A stretch of 64,000 nucleotides of DNA from NCBI RefSeq assembly GCF_020283565.1, contig NC_060059.1, positions 53,077,157 through 53,141,156 of the forward strand, given 5' to 3'. The position numbers and the translations under genes were made by a program. This document shows positions 23,649 to 35,847 of this stretch, in pieces. Under the pieces are notes generated by a model. That model was not told the DNA's origin. It did not search any database and saw nothing but the letters and a program-made list of their open reading frames with translations. This DNA is from Trifolium pratense. Lineage: Eukaryota; Streptophyta; Magnoliopsida; Fabales; Fabaceae. How positions within the stretch are numbered: position 1 is the stretch's first letter; each line of letters begins with the position of its first letter.

Positions 23649-24770
23649 CCCGTTGTCTTCGGACTGTGTGGGTTATGTGTCGATCAGAGCAGGTCTGTGC
23701 AGTCAGACCAAGTGAGTATTGTGTGTCAGTCGCGGTTGTCTAACATTTTTGTTGTGTTTGTTTTGTGAAATCACTTATGTTGTTTATTTAGGAACTATGA
23801 GTGATGTGAATTGCATTAATTATTCGTTCTTTTTGTGAGTAATGGTGTGAGTGCTATACTCCTATGTTTATAATAGTTGTATATGCGTAGAGTTTAACCT
23901 TTTTGTAGTTTAAACTTGATGGATTGATGCTTATTTGCTAATTGTTGATGATCCGGCATGATGTAAAACTGCATGTGACGATCCGGCATGATATAAAACT
24001 GCATGTGGTAATGATTTGAAATAATTTTAAAAACTAATATTATTTCTTGAAGATGTTGGTGAAAATATAGAGTTATTTTCTTTTGGGTGAGTGAAAATTA
24101 ATTTTCAAAATGGTGAGAAGAGTAGGATATTAATGTGTCCTGGTATGTGTTTGTTATATGTTTGTTTATAACATGTGCTAGATGATTACTAGGCATTTGA
24201 ATTGCTATGCGTTTTATGAGTAAAAACATGAAGATCTCATAACCCTATGTTGTAATTGTGATGCATGATTCTAATTGTGCTTTCAAGTCTATAATGATGT
24301 TATATGCTTGATGTTTTGGATTTTGTGGATTAGTGAGTCGAGAAAACGAGAGTTTAGTGAGCGTAAGTTCAAAACCGTAGCAGAGCACCCAGATTTTTGG
24401 ATGTGCTCGCTAGGCGAAGAATGAACCTCGCTGAGTCTCGCTAAGTCTTGCTAATTCCTGTGAATGTTTTTGACTTGTCTCGCCGGGAGCTCGCTAGCTT
24501 TTGCTAAGCGAGGGAGCCAGACAAGAAATTTATTTTGTTGACGTCTTGTTCTGAGTTGATTGAATGTGAGTATGAATTATTGCTATGCAATGTTCATTTT
24601 TCTTATGTTGTTTTGATTTCCTAACTTTGAGAAGTGAGGGAAGTATAGGTTACTTAGATGCTTGCATGATTTTGTGTAAGTGTTTAGGTATCGTGGGTTA
24701 GGTTTTGTCCCTTGTATGCGACATGCGTGTAAACGATGTCGATACTAGTTTCTTCTTTTGAGAAGAATAT
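23649..24770 (+). mobile_element. Leader and 5' interior of the gypsy-like element
   Basis: Non-coding. It carries two copies of GATCCGGCATGAT near 23950-23995 and a cluster of CTCGCTAAGC / CTCGCTAGG-type repeats at about 24400-24515. The sequence from about 24190 on is mirrored at 12520-11945. Confidence 0.7.
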
Positions 24771-27700
24771 CACTACTAGAAAAAAATCAATCTGGGACGG
24801 AAATTTCCGTCGCGTAACAGTTGAAATTTCCGTCCCAATTCATATCTGGGACAGAATTTGTGACAAAATTATTTTGTCGCAATTAGCGCGTCGCAAATTC
24901 ATTGGCACGGAAAATTACGTTCCGTCACAATTTAGGGACGGAATCTGGGACGAAATATAATAAATTGTTTGGCCAACCATATTTATTCCGTCCCAATATT
25001 GCGACAGAATGATTTAATTCCGTCTCAACAAAGTGACCGAATATTCACATTCCGTCCCCACAGCATATTTTTGTGTTTTCCAATCCTGTGACAGAATATT
25101 TACTTTCCGTCCCTATTTATTTATTTTTATTTTATTTTATTTCTTTTTTAACAAATAAAATGTATTCATATAAATAATGCACATTAAATTGTATCATCAA
25201 TTTTTAATTTAAATATTCATATCGAACTAGAAATTCATATCTGCAAGCAAATGTTCCATAATAAACATAGCATATAAGTATCTCCATATAACAACAAAAT
25301 ATCAAAATTTTATCACTACATCCAAAAGGTTAATGTTCTAACAACTTAGAATTGTCTACAAAAATCAAACTCTATAATTTAAATTCTACATTCCAAAGTC
25401 ATTAATATTACTCATTGACATTTGTACCATCATTTGAATTGCTTCCACGAGTTCCATTACCAACAGAACGATCATCTTCATCTAAATCCATTAAATCCAA
25501 ATCTATATTTGCATGTTTAGCAAATACGGCAAACATTTTATTTGAATATCTATTTGATTTAGATGTTGAGCCACGGGTGAGGATGCGTCCATCCAAACTA
25601 AGTCCATATACTATACCCTTTGCATTTCTTCCTCCAACAACTCAATCATTAGTGTATCATAATCAATTGGCTTCAGTTGAGTAGCAGCACTCTCATTATT
25701 ACAAGACTCAGAAGGTTGAGGTTGAGACTCAACTTGTGAACATAGATTTACAAAGTTATCCTAGGAAAAAAATAAACAAAGATAAACATGTAATGAAGTT
25801 AGAGACGCATAACAAACAGATAACAAAAAGATAAGTAATGCCCCAAAAGTACAATAAACATACACATTATATACAAGACAAGAAAAGGGAACCATACAAG
25901 CCTCCTCAATCAATAATTACCCCAAGGCCAAAACAAAGACCACAACTCTACAAATACATCACAATTGGTAAAACTAAGATGGCAGCTTTATCAAAGGCAT
26001 ATATACGTGTTAAAGGCATCTGAGATATGTTCAATTGAAAGGTCTCACTTAAGCATAAAAACCCCTTAGTAAAATAATTTTCAAGGAAACCATTATGTAC
26101 AGGTAATAACACTTTCTTCCTAGATACACATAAACAGGGGAACAAGTTTTATTCATCAATCGACACTCATGAAACAAACAATTTTATTCACCAATTGACA
26201 CTCGTGCAAGAACAGCAAGAACGGAAACACGGGACCAACTGTCAAAGCTATCTCTAGACATACATGTGCAGCAATCTTTTATTATTAAGGACACAATCAC
26301 AACAAAGAAAAGGCCACACAATTGCAGCAAATAAAGTCAAGGCTTTTTTTCTACTTTCACAAATCAAGAAAAAATAATGGACAGAAAACTTGATACTCAC
26401 ATATGCATCACTTGATCTCTTATCCACAAAGGTTTGTGTCCCCTTCCTAGTGTGACATTTTTTTAATACTTCACCCTTGTGTGGAATTCTTCCTAAGCTC
26501 TTATTCTGCAATTGTTTAGAGGGCACACATATGCTAAGTATATTATAATAAACCTAGTTAACATATTATCACAAGTAAAATATAACTTACCAATTCAAGT
26601 TCATGTTTTAATTGATTCTTTGACCCTTGGGTGTGCAATGAACCTCCATCCCTGGACAGCAAAAAATGCAGGCTTACAGCAGATAGCAAAAAACCAGAAA
26701 AACAGGGCTAAAGCAGCAAAAACACAAATAGACCATCACTAATTAGCTAACTATATATGTCTCATTCATGTTAGTTCCCATTCATTAGTTCGTGATTCAT
26801 ATGGAATGGGAATTAACATCAAGCTAATTACACTAATTAGCTAACTATATGTTAATTTCTCTTGGTTGGTTTTGGATTAACATGGAAATTACATTAATTA
26901 GCTAACTCTATAAAACAAATGCTCTCTAGTCCAAATCTCTTAACCACAATGGTTTGCCATCTACCTATCCTTAAAATCATGCCCTAACACAACCATTACT
27001 ACATGAGAATTATATAATCCATTGTATTGTGAACCTAATTTCAATTAAAAATATATCTAATCAGTTATGAAACAGAAAGAATCATATCAAAGGGAAATAT
27101 ATTGAATAAAATCGTCATATAAATTTAACAAACAATCAAATCCCAAAATTGAAATAGCAAGACAAGAGTTTCAATATATATAAACAAATCTAAACATCAA
27201 CATGACATAATAATCAAGGAAGTGTGAACTACATATGCATATAAAGTGGGTAAATAAGACTGAATAATAGAGTAAAAATAACAATGTGAAAATGATAACT
27301 AAAAAGATATTTACATAGTCAAGGATAACGATGTGAGTTGTGAACTAACTAAAAGTGCCAAATTATTACTTCAACAGATAAAGGGGTCGATAAATTTCAT
27401 GAAATGGAGAAGACTGAGAAAGTGTCGGAGAAAAGGGGGTGAGAAATTTCATACCGATTGAAAAGAGACGGTGGTAACTGGTGTTGATATGAGACGAGAC
27501 GAGAGAGAGACGGTGGTGAAGAGAAGAGACGGTGGTGACTGTGTTGAGAGGAGAGACGAGAGAGACGGTGATGCGGTGGTGACTGTGGTTAGGGTTCTTT
27601 CATCTTGTGCGATTTCTTTCTCTGCTTTTGATAGTGCGTTAGTTCTTTCAATTGATTTTAGGGATTTGCCTCAAAAGTCAAAAATATTAAACTTAATCTT

Positions 27701-28176
27701 CTTTTTTTTTCTTTTTTTTATAAGGAACTTAATAATTTTTGAAACAATAATAAAATTATCAAATATATTTTAATTGTTTTTTTTTTTACAATTAGATTAA
27801 TTTATAGTGTACCCTAAAAAAAAATTACTTTATTCATAAAACTTTTTTTTACCTTGTCAAAAAAAAAATTATTATAAAAAAATATAATCCATTTTATTTC
27901 ACTAAATGGCACCAGTTTTCCCCCCTTTTATTTCACTAATTTTTTGGAATAAGGTTGAGCGGGAAATACAAATTTCATCCCAATCTTGTGACAGAAAGTT
28001 GAATCCGTTCCAATATAGTGACAGAATATAGATTTCGTCCCAACCAGATAAATAAAGTTTTAATAAAACACGTGCGACAGAAATGCGTCGCAAATTCCGT
28101 CCCCATTTGATTAGTTTGGGACAGAATTTAATTCCGTCACAAATTTCCGTCCCAATTTCATTTTTTTCTAGTAGTG
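24771..28176. mobile_element. CACTA (En/Spm) DNA transposon, non-autonomous
   Basis: Terminal inverted repeats start CACTACTAGAAAAAAAT at both ends and continue with similarity for about 35 bp (GGGACGGAAATTT). Subterminal copies of GGGACGGAA and GACAGAA motifs in both orientations fill the first and last 200-300 bp, where transposase binds in this superfamily. A 3-bp TAT duplication flanks it (24768-24770 and 28177-28179), the size expected for CACTA. The left copy of the host element at about 11940 shows the same sequence with one TAT and no insertion. At 3406 bp, with no frame over about 100 codons, it lacks an intact transposase. GA-rich tandem GAGACGGTGGTGA motifs occur at 27460-27580. 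Confidence 0.93.
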
Positions 28177-28179
28177 TAT

Positions 28180-30465
28180 GTTTAGAGACGATAGAACCGT
28201 TAGGTGTGAGCACCGGAAGTTCTAGTGGAAGAGTACGAGTGAGTTTGAGATAAGTGGGGGAGAAGGTTATATCCCTCCGAGATGTTTTGAATGTGAGAAG
28301 ATTGGATGAGTAGAGATGTTCTTGAAGCGGAATATTCAGGAATAGGTGACGTTGTTTGAAGTGGAACGAATGGGAGCAACAAGTTGTGAGAAACTACTAG
28401 AAGAGAAGTTGTCGGGCCAAGTGTTTCGCCGTGGGGCGTTAGTGAGATTGGTTAAGTAAGATGAAGAGCATTCGGGACGATCAAGGATCGTGTGTTGCAC
28501 TAGAAGTATGGACATATGATTTGTGTGGAGCGAAGTTGAAGTACCTATTCGATCAGAAGAAGTTGAATATGTAGAAGAGGGAGTGATTAGGATTCTTGAG
28601 AGGTGATGATTTTGAAGTAAGTTGTCATCCAAGGGGATCGGATGTTGTACCGGATGTTGGAGTAAGAAGTTTTACGTGAGTCGTGCATATGGTAGTATGT
28701 TGAATTGGTTGAACAAGTCGGAGTTCTAAGTCTAGTGTGCGAGGTGATTTCTAGAAGAGGTTTGAGAAACTTAGAGAAAGAGATGTGAAGATTAGTGAAC
28801 TGTTGGTGTTAATTAATTGATGAAGGGAAGTAGGTTTTAAAGTAGATGAGAATGGAATTGAGAAATATCATAATAGGATTGGTATGTTTGTTGAATCGCT
28901 GGAAGTGAGGATTGTATGAGTAGTCGAGTTTATTCGAAGATGGAAGTAGGATAACAATTCGAAAGATTTTGTGAGAGGCTTGCCGAAGAAAGGGTAATTG
29001 GATTTGGATAATGACAGGGCAATTTGTGTCGAAGTTGAATGAGATCCTAGAAGTGGAGATGAAGCTAAAAGAGAGGTATTATTTTTGAATGATGAAGAAT
29101 AAGAAAGTTCGCCGTTAAAGAACGTGTTGAGAGTGAGTAATAGGAGGTCATGTTGGAAGTGACTTGTGTTAGGTGAGAGTTTGCAAAAAGGATTACCGCA
29201 CATATGAGTAGATGTTGTGTTTGAGCACATATAGTAAGGAGTTGAAGGTGATGCCTAAGGTAAGTGTCAGAGAGCATTTGGTAGTGCCCACAAGATAAGA
29301 GTGAGTAAGTATTTGCTAAGGAATTTGGATTCATGGAATGGAAGAGTCGGTAGAGACTAGTTTTGTTAGATGCATCGTGGATGTTGATGAGGTATGGTCA
29401 CAATCGGTGACAATGAAGTAAAGGATTTTAAATTGTTTCATCATGGATGATGAAACGGTAGTGACTTGGTGCATAACTTAAAATGTATTTGGACGAGAAT
29501 TTTGGAAATTTTCTAGAGATGTCATATTGGGATTAGACAAGGAGTCATGAGTAAGAATACTAAGACAAAGGTTGATTAGAATTTAATGGATGGGATTAGA
29601 TCGTATGACGAGTATTTGGAGCTTTGTGGATTTAATTCGATGAGTGAATAAACGGAGAAGAGTATGCTTGTTGCAATGCAAGATGATGGGGAACATGGAT
29701 AGATGGAGTGTGAGAGAATTGAAGATGTTGTTGGAATCAACGAGATAGAGGTTATGATTGTTTGGAGAACCAATTTTAGGCGGTAGCCTAATTTTGAAGT
29801 AGCGAATTGCTAAGGGATTAAGGAGAAGTGGTATTGGAAAATGTTTGCGTTAAGGAATGCAAATATTGGTTGAGAGATTACTTGGGAACAGAGTAGTCGT
29901 ATTGGATTCGACTCAATGTGAGAAAAGGAATTTGACGGTTAGAGACGGTAGTTTTTAGCATGTGTCAATGAAGTTTGAGAATGTTGGTCATCAAGTGATT
30001 GTTGGAATTGAACTATCAAGTGATAAGTTGGAATAAGATTCGAATATGAATAAGTGATGTAACACGGTTAAGTGATTCATGAGGGAATCAGAGAATTATG
30101 GAGTTGTGGAAGTATTCCACGGAAGTATCTTTCGGAGAGTTCGATTGGTTATACCTGTTTTGGGGTAGAGTTGTGAGTACCGTAGAATGTGAATCTATGG
30201 ATGTTTCGTGCGGAGTGGACCTTTTAGCGGTTTGATAAGACTGTTTTGTGCCGATATCATGATTGTTGAATATTTATCGACAAATTGAGGAACTGGCCGT
30301 CCTTGATCTCTTGTTGATAAATGGACAAAAATTGTGTTGGATGGGATAAACTAATTTTGTCAAACTTAGTAATGTGTAGCGTTTTGAACGTTTCGTTGGA
30401 GGGTCGGATACAGGAGTTATCCGGAGTTGTTTTAGTAGCGTAATTTTCGAGGGCGAAAATCCTTT
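28180..30465 (+). mobile_element. 3' interior of the gypsy-like element
   Basis: Non-coding on the sense strand, with stops in all frames. Antisense frames up to 120 codons are mirrored in the left copy only because the DNA is duplicated. Confidence 0.65.
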
Positions 30466-30479
30466 AAGTAGGGGAGAGT
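30466..30479 (+). other. Polypurine tract
   Basis: AAGTAGGGGAGAGT directly before the 3' LTR start. This is the expected plus-strand primer of reverse transcription. Confidence 0.8.
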
Positions 30480-32582
30480 TGTAACGACCCAATTTTCGTA
30501 TTATTATTTTTATGTGTTAAAATATTTTATTTAACGTGGCATTTTAATTAAGTTAATAACTAGGGTTATTTATCGAATACTTTAGTTATTAAGCGAGTAG
30601 AGTTAGTTAATGTGTTATTGGGCCAAGCCAATTGGGCTTGAGGCCCAATGGGCCTTGTGTGAGGTGTGTGTGGCGCCATATGGCCATGAGGGAAGAGAGA
30701 ATTCATTATTCTCTTTTGTTCTTGTGTGTTCTTGAGAGAGGAAGAGAGCTTGGGAGCTAGAGCAAGGGGAGAGCTAGGGATTCGAGATCTTCGTCGTGTT
30801 TTCTTCGAATTCAGGTAAGAGAGTAGATTTCATATTCGTGGGTGATCCGAGGAAGGGGAGAATGTCGATTTCTCCTCACCCGAACTTCCTCCACCCCATT
30901 TTCGTTTTAGTTGTGAATGGATTTTCTTAATGGAAATCGATTCCAAGGTTCATAACATGTTTAACATGCTCTTATCATGATGTATGAACGAATCTAATGG
31001 TTAAAAATGAGATTTATAAAGGATTAAACTCAAGAACATTGTGTTCTTGAGTGTTTTGAGTAAAAGTGTTCAATCTTTACTTTTTCGATGTTTATGATGT
31101 AGATCTGAGAAATGAATTGTCCTTTTGTGTTTAGATATGCTTGTTATGCTTGAATACAAACTCTTTTGGGGTTTATAACATGAAAAATGGGATTTTTGGG
31201 CGTTTTTGTGTAGAAAACGCATGTTTTTCCGCCTCAGGCACAATAATTTCCGCCTGAAACGGAAGAACAGTGAGCAGCCAACCTTTCAAATGTTTCTGCG
31301 CCTCAAACGTAAACTTTTGCGCCTCAGGCGTAAACTTCCGCCTCAAACGTAAATATTTCCGCCCCAGGCGGAAATGCTGCAGATTTCACCATTTTTTCAT
31401 CTGCTATCTTCCTTTGCATGTATTTTCAATCAGTGTCTTATTCTTACATGATTGTTGATGCTTGTTGATGCTTATAACGATTGTTAATCATGTATGAAGT
31501 ATAAATGAAGTATATTAAGGTGTTAATCAACTTAATAAAGAAGGATATTAGAATTATGTTATTCTAATAAAGACGGATATTAAGGTATTGATTATCTTAA
31601 TAAAGACGGACGTTGGATAGTGTTCCACGTTATTGTTGACGGGCTATATGCCAAAATTGTTGATGAATATATTCATGAGTTTTGAGTGCATGCATCATGA
31701 ATATTTAGGGATATTGGCTTGTCCAATAAAGAAGGATATCGAACTATATTTGTTTGATAAAGACGGATATCGGAGGTGAAATACTCTGATAAAGACGATG
31801 GTACCACATGCATTAGAGGTGTCTAGAGGACATAACATGAATGTGAAGCATTAGATTGCATTAGGGATTATGTGTGCATTTTATAATAAATGATGTTTGA
31901 CACATACTTGGTAAATGTTGATTGTTAATCCGTATGTGAGGAGCAGAGTCCGTCATGACTATAAAATGAACAACGCAGGGTCCGTCATGACCATAATCTG
32001 AACAATGTATTTGTTGATGTTTTGGTATTGTCCGAGACGACGTGAAACTATATGTTTGGTGTATTTTGTGGATGTTTGATTAGGTGATAAATGAAGTATA
32101 TGCATGATATATGAATATGCATGAATGATGGTGATGTATATGTATAATGTATGATTATGCATGTTTTTATGAAGAAGTGTTTAAGTACCATTTACTTACA
32201 CTTGTATAATTTGAGTATGTTATCTAACTCTCTTTTATGTGTTATGTGCTGGACCGTTGGGGGTCCAGATTTACAGGTTTTGTGGTATTCGATGTCGAGT
32301 CGTCGGTGAAGCTCTGCTCTGATTGTGACACGGGGAAAAGGGGTTTTATATGTATATAGAATCTCCTTATCTAGGTTGTTTTGTATAGCTAATAAATACA
32401 TTAGTTGATTTAACATTTGTATAAACAAGTATTTTTACTAATTAACAACATTAGTATTATTTTGGTAGAGGAGTGTAATACTCGAACCGACATTCAATAA
32501 ATTAAATGTGATTTTCCGTTGCGTATTTTGAAAAAGATTTTACTAAGGAAGAAATATATAAATAATGGGTTTGGGTGTTACA
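30480..32582 (+). repeat. Complete 3' LTR (2103 bp)
   Basis: Starts TGTAACGACCCAATTTTC after the polypurine tract and ends GGGTGTTACA. Position 31677 marks where Ogre is inserted in the 5' LTR of this element. It contains a GC-rich short-repeat cluster at 31225-31380. Confidence 0.88.
31225..31380 (+). repeat. Cluster of GCCTCAGGCG-type short repeats in the LTR
   Basis: At least seven imperfect units of the form CGCCTCARRCGTAAA or CCGCCTCAGGC at roughly 17-25 bp spacing, partly palindromic. It is mirrored at 8740-8885. Whether it binds protein is unknown. Confidence 0.6.
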
Positions 32583-32671
32583 TCATACTTGATCGAAAAG
32601 CAAGAGCCGGAAAATACAGCACTAAGGAAGAGAATACAATAAATCATAAATAAACGACTGGCTGACTTTAC

Positions 32672-34620
32672 CTCTAGTGTGCCCCACATTTTCCTTAATC
32701 AGTGTCATTATATTTCTCATATCCCAAAGCTGCGTCAACATGCTTATATAAAGTCAATACACATTAAAATAAACAGACAATCTGCAGAGACTATAGCCAT
32801 ATAGAAGGAGATCCGTCTTCATCTGATGCAACAACAAGTTGGGTAGCAACATCAGGATTCCACTGCAAAGCTGAGTACCGCCGTCTAACTGAGTCTGCAA
32901 AGCTGTCAGTTCAAATAGGACATACAAGGTTACAATGAGTTCTTTTTGGCAAATGGCAATATAATATCAGGCTTTTTCAAAACCAAAAGGCAAGAGATGA
33001 TCGAGTTACCTTATCACTGGCTTTTGTTTCTTTAGGTCCCAAACCACTGGAGAATAAAACCAAAATTTTAAAAAATAAACAAAAAAAAATTATCATCCCA
33101 ACGAACAATACAACAATGAGAAAAAAATATAAAGGTTGAATTTGATCGCTTCCTCACCAGTGGTCCCATTATATGAAGTGAATGCTAATATGTGTTGCAC
33201 TTTACTATTCCAAGATAAGAGTGAAACTTCCCCCTGGGAAGCAGAGCCACTACCCTGCACAGTGATCATAAACACTATATGTGTAAAAATATCAAATTAT
33301 AGAGCCATATATTTAAAGATTAAGAGCATATTAATCCATCAAAAGAAGGTGTGACTAAACACCAGAGGGGAAAAAAATTGACCTTTAACGGTGGAAAATG
33401 TGTAGGCTCTGAAGGATTGGCCAAATCCCATATGCAAATTTCACCATCCTCAGCCCCAAATGCAAGAAGATTGGGTGCAATTGTATTAAACTCAAGTACA
33501 CGAACCTGAAATATAAGAATGTCGAAGATATGATTTCAATAGAAAACACTACATATATGCCAGAGAATAAAGAAGACAATAAAAACTTGCAGCAAGTAGG
33601 CTCATAAAAACAGAGAAGAACATACCTGTCCCTTATAAGGTGTCCAACGAGAGAACTTTCATTTTCGTCCGAGCTGAGAAAATTTATCAGAAAAACAAAA
33701 TCATCCGAAAGACATTCAGAAAATTGTATCATGGGACACTAAAATTAAAACATTGATCAATAAAGCTATGAACCTACATACTGAATTAGAAGTGTATTTT
33801 ATCAACAACTTCAACCAAACCAAAGAAAAACATGAAGCTACTAGCAAAGAAGCTCAATTTGTTTACGCAAACAGAAACTACCGTGTTTCTACATTTTCAT
33901 GACAATTGACAACCATTCTAGTATGGGAATTTAGTTTGAGTTTCCCAACACATAGATTATGTATAAATGGCAGCCAAGATTATCCTTCACTTGCATCAAA
34001 TCACAAAAATTGACAGGAAAATGCGTCTTAAAACTAAGGATAATATGGCATTGTATTTATAAAATAAAATTAGTAGAATTTTGCATACAAAAGTGTAAAA
34101 TTCAGGACCCAACCATAGTGATATATTCATCAAGAAAGCAAATTGTAATAACGAGCAGAGAAAGTATATATTAAAATGAACCAAAATTCTCCAGACTTAA
34201 ACCACCAAAGCATTTAGGACTAAGTGAAAATTGTAACTGATCTATATAAAACAAAATTTTCAGCAAATTCCAAGATCAATTCATAACGTCAGAAAAACAT
34301 TTCTACTTCTCCGAAATCCAAATTACTGAAATATAATCATCTATCCAATCAATGCATTTCACAGTCTATTAAACAAAATCATCAATTCTTAATATGAAAA
34401 AAACAAAGCCCGTGATTGAAAAAAAAAAACAAATTACCGTATCAGAGTGAGAGGATTCCAGATATCAATGTTTCCACGAATAATTCACCAGCAACGAGAC
34501 CAAGAGAAAAACCTTCAGAAGAAGAACCATTTCTCGCCCAAGATAAACGGTTGAAACCGTCGGAGCTAGGGTATTCAGCAACAAGAGGCAGTTCGGGATC
34601 AGTAAGTAACCACTCTACTA
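32672..34620 (-). pseudogene. SEC31: SEC31 COPII coat gene, N-terminal exons, decayed
   Basis: Minus-strand exons in order: about 34612-34430 (DPELPLVAEYPSSDGFNRLS...LGLVAG, then frame slip), 33690-33640 (SSLVGHL), 33507-33383 ([39 protein letters not shown]), 33255-33139 (GSGSASQGEVSLLSWNSKVQ), 33052-33013 (VVWDLKKQKPV), 32917-32814 (FADSVRRRYSALQWNPDVAT) and 32729-32672 (LWDMRNIMTLIKENVGHTRG). These match the WD40 propeller of plant SEC31, the outer COPII coat of ER export vesicles. Frame slips and a stop after SPSIWL show decay. The first exon is missing, and after 32672 the gene is cut by the LTR element, so the rest of the protein is absent at this place. Confidence 0.85.
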
Positions 34621-34949
34621 GTCATTAACAATGTTAAAAGAGTGGTCAATAAGTAATCACTTGAGTAGTTAGGTCTTTCTAAAACCGGCAATATCTTCAG
34701 GAGATATGGTTAGGTGTAGAATGTTGCACGTTTAATAACAGCAAAATATAACTACGCACTGATGTTCACTATGCAATTATAATGGTAATGCTATCCCACT
34801 AGAATAAAATACACAAAAATGCTAGTACTTGAAGTATTCCTCAACTAGAAGTGGCATTTGAAGAGTCACTTGCTAATAAATAGCATTCAATTTGTATCAT
34901 TTTCCCCTAGTTTTTTTAACCATGCCATATAGATATCCAAGAAAAAGTT

Positions 34950-35400
34950 TACCAGGTTCCGTAGACAGTGCAATTCGGTACTTCAATATCACAAGTTCTG
35001 CCGAAAGTTGTTCAGAACCCAAAAGTTTTAGATACTCCATTGTTGTGGTCAGCAACCCTTGACTTGCTAAGTTTCAGCATATTTCTCAAAGAGCTTGCAC
35101 AGAGAGGCACTAAAGCGCTTCTGCCCAGTTGCCAAGGCAAGAACAATAGTTTTTCCATCAAATCCTAACAATGTATAATTGTCAGTTGTCAAGTTGTACT
35201 ATTGGTAAGTGGGAGTTTTATATTATAGTTAAATTATACATATTTGTATTTACAAATACGAGTATCAACCTTACCTGAAGAAGGTCAACATAAGATTTCC
35301 CCTCATACTCATCTGACAGGCACCTTGACCAAATTTCAACTGTTTTATCAATATTTCCAGCACATATAATTTCAACTGATTCTACACCATACATATAGGG
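34950..35400 (-). pseudogene. SEC31: SEC31 C-terminal-half exons, displaced
   Basis: Two minus-strand exons: 35373-35276 (ICAGNIDKTVEIWSRCLSDE...YVDLLQ) and about 35165-34955 (LMEKTIVLALATGQKRFSAS, then a frame slip at YAE, then GLLTTTMEYLKLLGSEQLS). They belong to the alpha-helical middle region of SEC31, some 500 residues after the exons lying downstream at 34620-32672. Their position upstream of the N-terminal exons means either two tandem SEC31 relics or a rearranged one. The frame slip marks a pseudogene. Confidence 0.82.
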
Positions 35401-35847
35401 GGATAGGCAGCTCAAATCATAGAATTACCATATTAAGAAAACTTGTTCCCACATTTACTTCGGACATAAAATGCCCGCCCAGTTAACAAATCAACCTTGA
35501 AAGCTGGGATTCAATAGAAAGTTCAGAGCACCTGTTATTGTTCCCTAGTTTCTATCCTGTAACCAAAGCTTCAATCATCTCTCTAGAGTCTCTCCACATC
35601 TATGGGACAGTGGTCTCATAATGAATCTAAAATGATGACAGGCTGCTATTACAGATTTCGGTTTCCAAATCACCGTTGAACTTGAACACTGCTATGTTCA
35701 GCAATAAAAGGTTTTGTATTTATCAAGCAGAAGATTTAATCTTATTAAATGATCAAGAATAATAAAAATGGGTAAGGTTCTACCTTTTTTCAGTTACTAA
35801 ATCGAAGACTTACATTTAAAATTATCAACGCAAATGTTATACCAGTG

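Larger units (their letters stand above)
22729..32582 (+). mobile_element. Right copy of non-autonomous gypsy-like LTR element
   Basis: Partial 5' LTR (22729-23634), primer site, about 3.4 kb of interior split by a CACTA insertion, polypurine tract and complete 3' LTR (30480-32582). The interior is far too short for gag-pol and no such frame is visible. The best relic is a zinc-knuckle-like CFECEKIG near 28280, followed by stops. LTR ends (TGTAACGACCC / GGGTGTTACA) and the AAGTAGGGGAGAGT tract are typical of Ty3/gypsy chromoviruses (Tekay/Del type) in my recollection. Long LTRs around a non-coding core fit a large retrotransposon derivative. The 3' LTR abuts a SEC31 pseudogene exon region. 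Confidence 0.8.

Noticed and set aside
25408..25596. Possible transposase remnant in the CACTA element (minus strand, Asp/Ser/Asn-rich)
   Set aside because: Too short and without a recognisable TNPD or TNPA motif.
27471..27773. Arg/Asp-rich 100-codon frame
   Set aside because: Translation of GAGACGGTGGTGA-type tandem words near the CACTA 3' end; no family recognised.
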